DNA from: Corylus avellana
Taxonomy: Eukaryota; Streptophyta; Magnoliopsida; Fagales; Betulaceae
DNA: 64,000 nt
Reading direction: 5' to 3'
Assembly (NCBI RefSeq): GCF_901000735.1
Contig: NC_081544.1
Coordinates: 11,285,608 to 11,349,607, forward strand
Under the pieces are notes generated by a model. That model made no database searches and was not told the DNA's origin. It saw nothing but the letters and a program-made list of their open reading frames with translations. The translations under genes and the position numbers were made by a program. Of the stretch, positions 21,803-33,536 are shown piece by piece (within the stretch, counting starts at the first letter, position 1; each line of letters opens with the position of its first letter).

Positions 21803-24800
21803 AATTTTTTTTTTTGATGAATAGTACGACTTTTCTTACTTAAGCATTATTAGAGGAGGGAGTCTCCCCTAAGATAATCTCATGAATACAATCAGGATAC
21901 TCAAAATGCCAAGTCCTCTCTGTGTTCGCCCGAATAGCCATCCGTGCAACCCCATGTGCTACATGATTCGCAGACCTACGAATTGCCATAACCTTCCAAC
22001 CGGAGAAATGCTGTAGCATGATTTTCATGTCTTCGATCAAGTGACCAATACCACTCTAGCTAGCACCTCCGGCATTAATAGCGTCCACCACGAGCTTAGA
22101 GTCCCCTTCCAAGATGATATTCCTTAGTCCCAAATCCTTTCCAAATATTAGAGCTGGTCCTCCGGCCCACGCCTCCGCTGCTAGAGGGGAGAGCCTACCC
22201 GGTTTGATCAGGCTTCGAACGGTGAGCACCTTCCCATCAGTGTTACGAACCATGGCCCCAATACCCACCACGCCTCGCTTGGAACAAATCGCCGTGTCCC
22301 AATTGATTTTGGCAAACCCCTCTGGCAGAGTAGTTCAGCTAGTAACCTCAGCTACATCTTGGTTATGAAATTGGGTTTGGGAGTTAGCGGCAATATATTT
22401 AGTGTGGGCCTTCATAGCCTGCTGTACCAAGGCGCTTGGTTGGGTAAATTTGCCATCATGCATGAACTCATTTTGCCGCAACCAAATGCGTCGTGCAATC
22501 CAAGCAAAGAAATCAAACTCCTCACCATCAGACCTCTTGGCCACCAGTTCCGCCACCTGCCTGAAGGTTGGGGCATCTAGTTCCAGTTTTTGAAATTTTT
22601 TTAAGCTTGCTCCCCATACAGCCCGTGCCGAGGGACAATCCCATCGGATGTGATATCTAGTTTTTGCGTGTAGTCCACATATCGGGCACAACTTGTCATG
22701 AAGAACATGCCTCTTTCTCAGGTTGGCCTTGGTGGGGAGAATCTCCTTACAGGCCTTCCACAAAAAATGTTTCTCCACATTCGGACTCTGCACTTTTGCA
22801 GATTCACTTTGACAAATCACACGATTTCCCTCCATTTGAGCTACCTGCCTGCCTAAGAAGCTCCATTTCCTTAGCTAGGTGATACGCATATTTCACTATA
22901 AACAAACATTGGCACTACCTCGCTAGATCACCCCATCAGGTCTATTAGTGCTGCTCAAAGGGACCGACAAAATAGCCTCAACTTCAACCGAATTAAAGAT
23001 AGCTTTCAGCAGACCTGTATTCCACCCATACGTGTCTTTATCTATAAGGGCACTTACCATTGCATTGGAATCCAACACTCGGGGTGGGGTGAAAATAGAA
23101 AAAGTTGACGGAACGGGGATCCATTTATCACCCCAAATCCATGTAGATTCTCCATTGCCAATCTATCAATACAAACCCTCCTTGAGGAGGTCACATGATC
23201 CCAAAATACTACGCCATGCGAAAGAGCGTTTAGAACCCAATTTGGCATCAAGAATTGTTCCATCTGCATAGTACTTCGCCTTCAAAATGGTGGCTACCAA
23301 GCGATCGAGCATATGCCATAATCGCCAACATTGTTTCGCGAGAAGTGCCTTGTTGAAACAGAGGAAATCTCGAAAACCCAAACCCCCTCGAGCTTTTGAC
23401 ATACGTAATTTGTTCCAACTCATCCACGAAATTTTCGATTCTCCCTACCAAAATTGCTGCATAAGGGATTTAATTTTGTCGCACAGAGTTTTGGCGAGCT
23501 TGAATACGCTCATGCAATACATCGGTATTGCGTGGACCACCACCTTGAGCATACTCTCCCTCCCCGCTTGTGAAAGGAGTTTTAACTTCCAATCTGGGAG
23601 TTCCTTCCAAATTTTATCAAGTATCGCTTTGAAAGCTTTTGTCCGAGATTTCCCCACCAAAGCCGGGAGGCCCAAATATGTCTCATATCTCTGTGAGCTG
23701 GGGATGCTAGAGGCTTCAAGGATGTGGTGTCGATGTGCTAACATGGTGTCCCAACTAAAGTAGATGGCCGTCTTTGACGCATTCAACTTTTGCCCCGAAG
23801 CTGCTTCATAGTTTTTGAGAATGGTAGACAATTTTTCCCAATGTTCCAAATTAGCTCTACAGAAAAGCAAACAATCATCAGCAAAAAATAAATGGTTGAT
23901 GCGGGGTCCCCTCTTTGAAATGGGTACCCAATCAACACACCTTCCCTATCCGCCTTGTCAAGTAAGGAACTCAACGCCTCAGCACAAAGAAGAAACAAGT
24001 ACGGTGAAAGAGGGTCGCCTTGCCGTATACCTCAGGTTATGACAATTTTCTTTGTAAGGGCACCGTTAACCAACACTTCAAAGTTCATTGTGGTTACACA
24101 TTCCATAATCAATTTAACCCAATTGGGTTCAAACCCCATCTTTCCCATTATCGCCTCCAAGAAATCTCACTCCACCTGATCATAGGCCTTGTTCATATCA
24201 ATTTTAACCGCCATATATCCATTTTTTCCCCCCATTCTAGATTGCATCGTATGGAGGGTCTCATAAGCAACCAAAATGTTATCAGTAATTAACCTTCTCT
24301 TAATGAATGTACTTTGGTTTTGAGAGATAATATGTGGTAAAATCAATTTAAGCTGGTTCCCAAGCACCTTTGAGATAATCTTGTATAAAACATTGCACAT
24401 ACTTATGGGGTGAAAATCCAAAACACATGAGGGATTTTTGTTCTTGGGAATGAGTGCTATAAATGTGGAATTCAATTCTCTATCAATGACAAAAATATTG
24501 AGAGAAAAAAGAATAGCTTTGAAAACCTTTGTTCCAACGACGTCCCAATGTTTTTGGAAAAAGCCAGCATTGTACCCATTAGGCCTGGGAGCTTTTAGAG
24601 GAGCCATTTGGAAAAAGGCTTCCTTAATCTTGCTTTCTAAAAAAGGCCTCCCTAGAGTCTCCCTCATGTCTATTGTCACCCTCCCCTCTAAGGCCTCCAA
24701 GCACACATGAAACTCTCCCCCTCCATTGGTCGTGAAAAGGCTATCAAAATATGTCACGAATGCGTCGCCCATCTTCTTTTGGGTCGCCCATCTTTCTCCC

Positions 24801-25727
24801 CTTTCATCGACAATATAAGCAATTTTATTCACTTTTCTTCTATAATTCGCACAGGCATGAAAATACTTCGAATTTTTTTCTCCAAATGACAACCAATTTA
24901 CTTTAGCTCGTTGGCGTCACTTTAAATCATCTTGTTCCAATAACATTTTCAAAGTATTCCTTGTTGTGTCATCCTATCCCAATTTTGCTGCAGTATCCTG
25001 CCCTTGCTCCATCGCTAATTTATTGTAAAGGTCCCTTAGAGTTTTACCCGGCAATCCCATCTCAGCAGTTCGCCATTTGAGCAAAGCTTTGGTGAAGCAC
25101 ATCATTTTGCTTTATAAGAAAGGCCATGGGTTGACGTTTTGCAAGGGTGGATTACTGGGCATGCCTTCCATGTCTTCTGAATAATAGTTCGGTAGTTGTA
25201 GTCAAGCTCCCAACCAGCCTCATATTTGAAGCTCCGTCGACCCTTATGCCTCCCCCCAAAATTGCTTAACGTCGAAAGGAGTGGAAAATTATCTGACCAT
25301 ACAGCAGCCCCAATCACTATTTCTGCATCATGAAACCTGTCACACCATCCCCGATTGGCAACCGCTCGATCAAGTCTTTCCTCCGTAAAATCTGCGACCC
25401 TTATAGCCCAAATCCGAGAGTTCACAGTCCTCCAAAGCTTGTTGAAAGCTTCTATCAGACTTCTTTGACATCCACTCCCACCGAATTTTTCATCAAGGCA
25501 TATAATCTCATTGAAATCGCCGATACACACCCAAGGGCCAAGTTCCATTCTAGCAATGTATCACAACAAACTCCATGATTCCCCTCACTTACTCCGATCC
25601 AGATGACCATAAAAGCCGGTAAATTTCGACGGCAGTTCGGTTGAGGAGGGACAAACTTTTGCATTAATGTGCCGTCGACTATAGTTTTGAATTTCAATCC
25701 CCATATCGGCCAACCACAATAAAGCAT
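21803..25727 (-). mobile_element. L1-type LINE, ORF2 remnant (unit B)
   Basis: This is the duplicate of 1075-4672 with about 340 bp more at its 5' end. On the minus strand: endonuclease with LGPWVCIGDFNEII (25102-25548), whose SDH motif has become SDN; reverse transcriptase (23445-24892) with VKIDMNKAYDQVE and a FADD site at about 23877-23888; zinc-binding region with LCPICGLH (22335-22835); and RNase H (21840-22330) with ILEGDSKLVVDAIN. A T-run at its left edge is the poly(A) tail. Flanks resembling AAATCAGCATA on both sides suggest a worn target duplication. Frames are broken. Confidence 0.87.
24167..24892 (-). pseudogene. LINE reverse transcriptase fragment, 241-codon open frame
   Basis: The largest open piece of the unit B LINE. 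It begins FGEKNSKYFHACANYRR, the linker before the fingers of the reverse transcriptase, and continues through PLKAPRPNGYNAGFFQKHW and STFIALIPKNKNPS to AVKIDMNKAYDQVE, which holds the first catalytic Asp. The rest of the domain follows in other frames after a stop. The same region in unit A (3542-3934) has decayed differently. Confidence 0.8.
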
Positions 25728-26450
25728 AGTTACAATAATGAATACCATAGCAAATATTGCAATAATATGTTGAGAATATGAACTTGTTTTTAATTTATTG
25801 TACTTGTAATTACTTTTCATGTTTCTACTGCAACTATAGAACATATATTTTTCAGCCTTGAACACTGTCAAAACTAAGCTTCATAATAAAATTGAAGATT
25901 AGTTTTTGACTAATTCTTTGATGTTGTCCATCGAAAGAAAAATTACTGCAAAATTTGGTATAAATTTAGCAACATGATTTTTAGGATCTAAGAGAACGGC
26001 GGGTACTATTTTCATAGGTATTTAAACTGAATATTGAAATATATTATGAAGTAATTATTTGTATCTTTTCCTTTGCTTGTTTATTTTTAAACAATGAATT
26101 GATTCTAATTTTATTTTGTATTAATTTGACCTTCAATTTTAATATATTTCTCATTCATACTTTCACCCTCATATCCTAAAATATTTTTCATTTATGATTT
26201 CCCTCTACCCATAAGACTTTCTGGATCCGTCCCTGCTTGGTGAAAGGCGTGGCCTCCATGTCTCCTTGTGGCTGTGCGTTTTTTATGTATTTGTATATAT
26301 CTAATTATCCAACATCCATATTAAATATACTTTGGCAAATAACATTAGAAAAATCATATACCTTTTTCTTCTCCTTTCAAATTGCAGATCAAAAGCAAAA
26401 TAATAATACTTAGTATTTATTTGTTTCAAACTTCATTACAAAATGTGGTC

Positions 26451-28759
26451 TCAGCCAACTGTAGGTACCGAAATGATATTGTGATTGCGATCAAGGACAA
26501 GGTATACACGATTGCAACAAAAATCGGTAAGTCCTACCCAGCCTGGAGGTAGGACTACTGCTTTTACCATTGGGTTATCCTTTTGTATCACCGCCTTGGC
26601 TTGCTGCTCATTCTTTCCAACCAATTCAGGCCATCGAAATTTGTGACCTACAAAAATTGAATTAGCATTAGCATAGAACTAGGATGAAAATTATTCTTTC
26701 CTAAAACATCATGCTTCGATACAATTCCCTACAAAATGATAATTAATTTCTATCTTGCCTAGAAGAAGTTCTCAAAGCATTAACATTTATTTAAGGAAAA
26801 GGGAACAAGAAGAAGAAGAAGAAATTCAAAAGCGTACACAATGATCATAGAGAAATGATCTTTACTAGACTGTTATACAACTACCAAATAACTGGAATGA
26901 TGTGGTAGTGAAAATTAGTCATTAATTTTTATATTTTTTTAAGTTAAGATTTTTACTACAACATTATCAAGTTATATTTCAGTCGAATAACAATCTACTA
27001 AATAACATTACTCATAATAAGCATAACAATAACAACAACAATTAAATTAGACTTAAGCTACTGGAAACTAGGAATATAACCTAGCATTTCATTATTTAGA
27101 TTCTCATAAGAAGGGAAAATAAATGTGGAAATAATTAAGGAGACCTGCTATTTTTCCAACTCTTATCCATCTCGGGTCCAACTTATTTTTAAATATGCCA
27201 TTAGATCTGTAGGACCTACATGTGGGTCCTACAAATTTAATAGTATATTTGAAAAAAATGTGAATGGACTTGGATGAAAGATTGACATGAGAAGATAAAA
27301 AATAGTATTTATGACAATTAAATTGGTATTTGGAAGTTAAGAAATCTACATAGGAGCGTGATTAGATCTTTTTCATTATAATTCATTTTTCTTTTTCAAA
27401 TGTCAACACATTTTTATTTATTTTTTTCTAAATTGTGATTCACAGTAATTAACATTTCGAATTGCCGCAGTTTTCAGATAAATTGAGAGAGCCCAAATAG
27501 AACTCACCTGCCCGTGTTTGTGACTAAGGCCCAAATTGTTTTTGGATGAGTAAAACTCGTATCGACTCTCTCACATGAGCTGCCCAAATTGGTAGCGATT
27601 TCGATAACTAATTTATTGCACATCCATATCTTTTCTTTTCATTTTCTCCTTCTTTGTAAGATTTAAACCCAAAGAGCTATTCCAACTCCATCTCACCTTT
27701 TTAATACTTGAAATAATGACACTTAAAAGTACACTCAAATTTAAATAAACATATGAGGAAATGTCTTTTCACTTAAATTAGCTTCAAACATATTCTTAAA
27801 ATACTCATTCTTAAAACATGACATAAATGATATCATATTGTTTAAATTTTTTGAATAACGTGCTAACATATTTATCAGGTGAAATCATTTACACCAGTAG
27901 ATACAACATAAATTCTGGCAAAAAAATAACAGTTGGAAGTTCCTTGTCCACACGGATGGGGTTTATAAGTTTAATATAGCTGGCAAATAAATGAGGGATC
28001 ACACATAGAGGGAGAGAGAGAGAGAGAGAGAGAGAGTGAGTGAGAGAGGGAGAGTACCTTGGGCACAACATAATCGATCTGTGCAAGAACCACTAGCACA
28101 AGGTGGGTAACGAGGCCATGTAGGTACATAGCGGTTTGTCCCAATTTCTTCAGATGTAGAGGAACCTACCATGATATATAAATATGCTTTATTGACTATT
28201 TAAAACGATGACTTTAAAAGGCAACAAATATTGACATTATTCCTTATAAATAAAAGGAGTCATATAAAATTGATTCCTTCACTTAACGAAAAATAAAGGA
28301 TTCTTCTAAAAGCATAACTATCTTGCCATATAGTTTGCATGTTCTCTTATGAGTTTTCTTATACTTAAATAGCTAGGCTCCTTTGCTTTCAATTTAATTG
28401 ACACTCAATTATCAATGGGTTCCTTAGCTTTCTCTAACGTTTAGATGATTACTTTGAATATTATTATATGAGTAACTTTAGGTAGCACAAAACCCACTTA
28501 CAAATGTCTCACAAATGTTTGATTAACAAGACAGATTCAATGTATTAAAGATGTTAAATTTTAAAAACAAATATAAACTTTTCAAGCAAATATTTTATGA
28601 TAACAATGGGAAAACTAACTTTAATATAACTTAACATTGTAACCATGTCCATTAACACGTTATTTATAAGTTTCAATATATGTAAAGTAGATTTAAGAAA
28701 TTACCACAAGTGACAAATAGAGCAAGTAGAAAGAGAGCCAAAATGGACAAGATCTTCAT
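26451..28759 (-). CDS. Potato type I serine protease inhibitor, secreted, three exons (alpha-2)
   Basis: Exons are 28705-28759, 28058-28165 and 26451-26647, with the same lengths, phases and splice-site bases as alpha-1; introns are 539 and 1410 bp. The 119-residue product differs from alpha-1 at only two positions: Gly for Gln in the linker (EEIGTN) and Val for Ala at residue 86 (VVLPPG). The signal peptide, the four linker cysteines, WPELVG and the GWVGLTDFCC loop are identical. Ten coding nucleotides differ in all; seven are synonymous. A TATA box lies upstream at 28825-28832. With alpha-1 this is one of only two copies here that could be expressed as an intact protein. The inhibitor family is certain; the target protease is not. 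Confidence 0.88.
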
Positions 28760-28824
28760 GACTGAGTGTACTTTTGAGTGTTTGAAAGAAAATTGATGCG
28801 AAAGAACTGGACTTGTGTAAACGA

Positions 28825-28832
28825 TATTTATA
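28825..28832 (-). promoter_or_regulatory. TATA box of inhibitor gene alpha-2
   Basis: The minus strand reads TATAAATA, 66 nt upstream of the ATG at 28759, at the same place as in alpha-1. Confidence 0.7.
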
Positions 28833-29885
28833 TGAGGATTTTGACAACTCGTTTATTGATTTTGCTATATTTGAAAAGCTATTTTTGAGAGAAAAAACTA
28901 GAAGGGGTTTTGAGTTGTTGTGAAACTTCGACAAATAGGTAAATATGTTGAAACAATACTGATTATTTGAGTGGAAAATAGAGAAAGTATGTTAGATAAA
29001 ACTGATGTTTCTATGTTGTAGAAAAAGACAAAAGAAAATTTTAGAAAAGAAATTTTTATTAATGATGTATGTCCAATTGTACAATAAAATGACCTGTTTA
29101 ACGTTGAATAAGGCCCTAAACGAAAGGAAATACAATAATTACAAAATTAGATAAAATCAGCATATTTACAATAATAAATACCATAACAAATAGTGCCATA
29201 ATATGTGGAGAATATGAACTTTTTTTTTTTTGTTTATCGTACTGGTAATTACTTTTCCTGTTTCTACCTCAACTATAGAACAAATATTTTCAGGCTTGAA
29301 TATTGTCAAAACTAAGCTTCACAATAAAATTGAAGATGAGTTTTTTTACTGATTCTTTGATGTTGTACATCAAACGAGAAATTACTGCAAAATTTAGTAT
29401 AAATTTAGCCACATGAGTTTCAGGATATATGAGAATGACGGGTCCTATTTTGATAGGTATTTGAAGTGAATATTGAAATATATTATGAAGTAATTACTTG
29501 TATCTTTTGCTTAGTTTATTTATGTTTTTTTTTAAAATGAGTTGATACTAATTTTTTTATGTATTAATTTAACCTTCAATTTTAATAGATTTCTAATTCA
29601 TACTTTGGTCCTCATATCCCATATTATTTTTGATTTATGCATGGCCTCTACCCATAAGACTTTCTGGCTCCGTCCCGGCTTGATGAAAGGCATGCCCTCC
29701 TTGTGGCTCTGCGTGTATATGTATATGCATATATCTAATTTATCCAACATAGAGATAAAATATACTTTTACAAATAGCATTAGAAAATCATATACCTTGG
29801 TTCTTCTCTTTTCAAATTACTGATCACAAGCAAAAGAATAATGCGTAGTATTTATTTGTTTCAAACTTCATTACAAAATGTAGTC

Positions 29886-31735
29886 TCAGCCAACTATAGG
29901 TACCAAAATGATATTGTCATTGCGATCAAAGACAAGGTATACACTATTGCAATAGAAATATGCAAACCCTACTCTGCTCGGAGGTAGGACCACTATTGTT
30001 ACCATAGGTTTATCCTTTTGTATCATCCCTTTGGCTTGCTGCTCATTCTTACCAACCAATTTAGGCCATCGAAATTTGTGACCTACAAAAATTGAATTAG
30101 CATATGTATAGAACTAGCATGAAAATTATTCTTTCCTAAAACATAACGCTTCGATACAATTCTCTACAAAATGATCATTAATTTCTATCTTGCCTAGATG
30201 AAGTTCTCTAAGCATTGACTCTTATTTAAGAAAAAGGGAACAAGAAGAAGAATAAAAAATTCAAAAGCATACACAATGATCATAGAGTACCGCTTTTTAG
30301 TCAACTGTTATACAACTGCCAAATAACTGGAATGATATGGTAGTGAAAATCAATCTTTAATTATGATATTTTCTTATGTGAATATTTTCACTTCCACGTT
30401 ATCAAGTTATACGTCAGTCGTATAACAATCTACTAATTAACATTACTTGTAATAAGCATAACAATAACTACAACAATTAAATTAGACTTAAGCTATAGGA
30501 AACGAGGAATATAACCTAGCGTTTCTTTATTTAGATTCTCATCAGAAGGTAAAATAAATGAGGAATAATTAAGGAGACCTGCTATTTCTGAAACTCTTGT
30601 CCATCTCCGGTCCTGTTTATTTTTAAATCTTCCATTAGATCTATAGGACCTACATGTGGGTCCTACAAATTGAATTGTATTTTCGAAAAAATGTGAATGG
30701 AGTTGGATGAGAGATTGACAAGAGAAGATAAAAAAATAGTATTTATGACAATTAAATTGGTATTTGGAAGTTAAGAAATCTAAATAGGAGCATGATTAGA
30801 TCTTTTCTTTAATATTGCATTTTTCTTTTTCAAATGCCAACACGTTTTTATTCTCTTTTTTTTTTTTTTCTAAATTGGGATTCACAATAATTAACTTTCC
30901 GAATTGCCGCAATTTTAGCAGCTAAATTGAGAGAGCCCAAATAGAACTCACGTGCCCGTGTTGGTGACTAAGGCCCAAAATGTTTTTGTACAAGTAAATC
31001 TCATATCTACTCTCTCACATTAACTATTCAAATTGGTAGCGATTTCGATAACTAATTTGTTGACCATCCATATCTTTTCTTTCCATTTTCTCTTTCTTTG
31101 TAAGATGTAAAACTAAAGATCTATTCCAACTCTATCTCACCTTTTTAGTGCTTGAAATAATGCCACTTAAAAGTACACTCAAATTTAAATAAACACAAGT
31201 GGAAATGTTTTTTCACTTAAATTAGCTTGAAACATATTCTTAAAACACTCATTTGTCTTAAAAAGTTGATTTTTTATGACGATATAAAGTGAAAAGCTAG
31301 AACAAAACCGTGTATGGTCAACCACGTATCGGAATAGGATTCTCCCAATTTTAAGTATAAGGTCATGATTTAGTGTTGTAGCATCTAACGACATAGATGA
31401 TATCATATCATTTAATTTTTTTGAATAACATGAGAACTTATTTATCTGGTGATATCATTTACACCATTAGATACAACATTAAATTTCGGCCAAAAAATAA
31501 CTTTCCTTGTCCGCATGGATTGGGTTTATAAGTTAAATATAGCTGGAAAATATACGAGGGAGACACAGAGAGAGAAGGAGGGAGGGAGGGAGCGATAGAG
31601 AGAGAGAGGGAGAGAGAGAGAGAGTACTTTGAGCACAACATAATTGATCTGACGAAGAACCACTGGCATAAGGTGGGTAACGAGGCCATGTAGCAACATT
31701 TGGATTTGTACCAGTTTCTTTAGAAGTAGAGGAAC
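29886..31735 (-). pseudogene. Potato type I inhibitor pseudogene beta-2 (no exon 1)
   Basis: Exon 2 is 31628-31735 (108 nt) and exon 3 is 29886-30082 (197 nt). Both stay open, but exon 1 and the promoter are absent as in beta-1, and the last base of exon 2 is A instead of G, weakening the donor. Exon 3 begins HKFRWPKLVG and its loop is SRVGFAYFYC, so the P1-P1' pair reads Ala-Tyr instead of Thr-Asp and one of the paired cysteines has become Tyr. The linker has lost two cysteines, as in beta-1. Without a signal peptide or promoter it is most likely silent. Confidence 0.83.
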
Positions 31736-32064
31736 CTACCATGATATATAAATATATGTTATTCAGCATCTAAAAGGATGACTTTAAAAGACAACTAATA
31801 TTGACAATATCCCTTATAAATAAAGGGAATCACATAAAATTGCTTCCCTAACTTAACGAAAAGTAAAGGATTCTTCTAAAAACCATAACTATCTTGCCAT
31901 ATAGTTTGCATGTTCTCTTATGAGTTCTCTTATACTAAAATAGTTAGGCACTTTTGCTTTTCAATTTAATTGACACTCGATTACCAATGTGTTCCTTAGC
32001 TTTCTCAAACATTTGGCTGATTACTTTGAATATTATTTTATGAGCAATGTTACGTACCACATAA

Positions 32065-33010
32065 TGCAATATATGTAGAAGAAAGGTGATAAAGGAGAGC
32101 TCGTGCCCTATTTGTTGTCTGGAGGAGGACACATTAGCCCGTGCTTTATAGGACTATACAGCGGCAAAGGATGTATGGGGTGGGAGCATACAAAAATTTC
32201 AAAAAGCAAAGAGGAGGGGACTAGAATTCAAACAAATTTTTGCGGACATGCACTCTCAATGTGATAGCAAGGAGATGGACCTTTTTTCTGTTATAGCCAG
32301 ACGTATTTGGCTTCGGAGGAATTCGGTGGTTCACAAAACTTCTTTTCCATCCCAACGAACTGGTACATGAAGTTGTTACAGCTTTGGACGAATTTTGGAA
32401 AGCAAATGATGCAGGCCAGGAATTACATTGAACGCAGTTGGAGGTAACGATTATACCATGGAAGAAACCCCCAGCGAATGTGGTCAAAATAAACTGGGAT
32501 GCCACTGTGGCAAAGATGCTCGAAAGAATCGGGCTGGGGGTAATCGCGAGGGACTGCTGGGGTCGGGTGATTATGGCTCGAAGCATTACGAAGTTAATGA
32601 ATGTAGATCTAACGACAATAGAATCTATGGCAGCTTAACAAGGACTCCTTCTCGGGCTGGAATTAGGGACAACCGGAATAATATTTGAGGGGGATGCTAA
32701 ACAGGTCGTCCAGGAGGTGAATTCTCATGAGCCATGCAATAGTTATTTCGGTCACCTAGTGGAAGGCATCTAGACGATGATATAGGATTTTGGTAATGCG
32801 AGCTTCAACTATATACCTCGGGGTGGTAATTACACAGCGCACGGGCGGGCTAAGGAGTCTCATGTCATGGACACAACATGGAGGAACGAAATTCCACTAT
32901 ATATCTATGGTATTGTAAAGAGAGAGGAAGTCACTTCTTCTCCTTGATTGTATTGTTCTTATCATCGATTTATGGAATAAAATATCCATTTCTCCCCAAA
33001 AAAAAAAAAG
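32065..33010 (+). mobile_element. LINE 3' fragment in former intron 1 of beta-2
   Basis: Duplicate of the insertion at 10901-11848. It is flanked by CGTACCACATAA (32053-32064) and GGTACCACATAA (33011-33022), and ends in a poly(A) run. The RNase H remnant includes KINWDATVAKMLERIGLGV. It has several stops and a deletion in the last part. Confidence 0.87.
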
Positions 33011-33536
33011 GGTACCACATAAACCACTCCCAAAAGTTTGATTAACTAGATAGATTCAATGTATTAAAGATGTTAAATTGTTGAAACAAATATAAACTTT
33101 TCAAGCAAATATTTTATGATATAAATGGGAAAACTAACTTTGATATAACTTTAAGAAAGATAATTGCAGAGAATAAATTTTTATTTCTGATGTATGTTCA
33201 ATTGTAAAATGAAATTGCATATTTATAGTTGAATAAGACCCTAAAAGAAAGGAAATACAATAATTAAAAAATCAGCATATTTACAATAGTGAATACCATA
33301 GCAAATATTGCCATAATATGTTGAGAATATGAACTTGTTTTTAATTTATTGTACTCGTAATTACATTTAATGTTTCTACCGCAACTATAGAACAAATATT
33401 TTCTGCCTGGAACGTTGTCAAAACTAAGCTTCATAATAAAATTGAATATTAGTTTTCGACTGATTCTTTGATGTTGTCCATGAAAAGAGAAATTACTGCA
33501 AAATTTAGTATAAATTTAGCTACATGTTTTTCAGGA

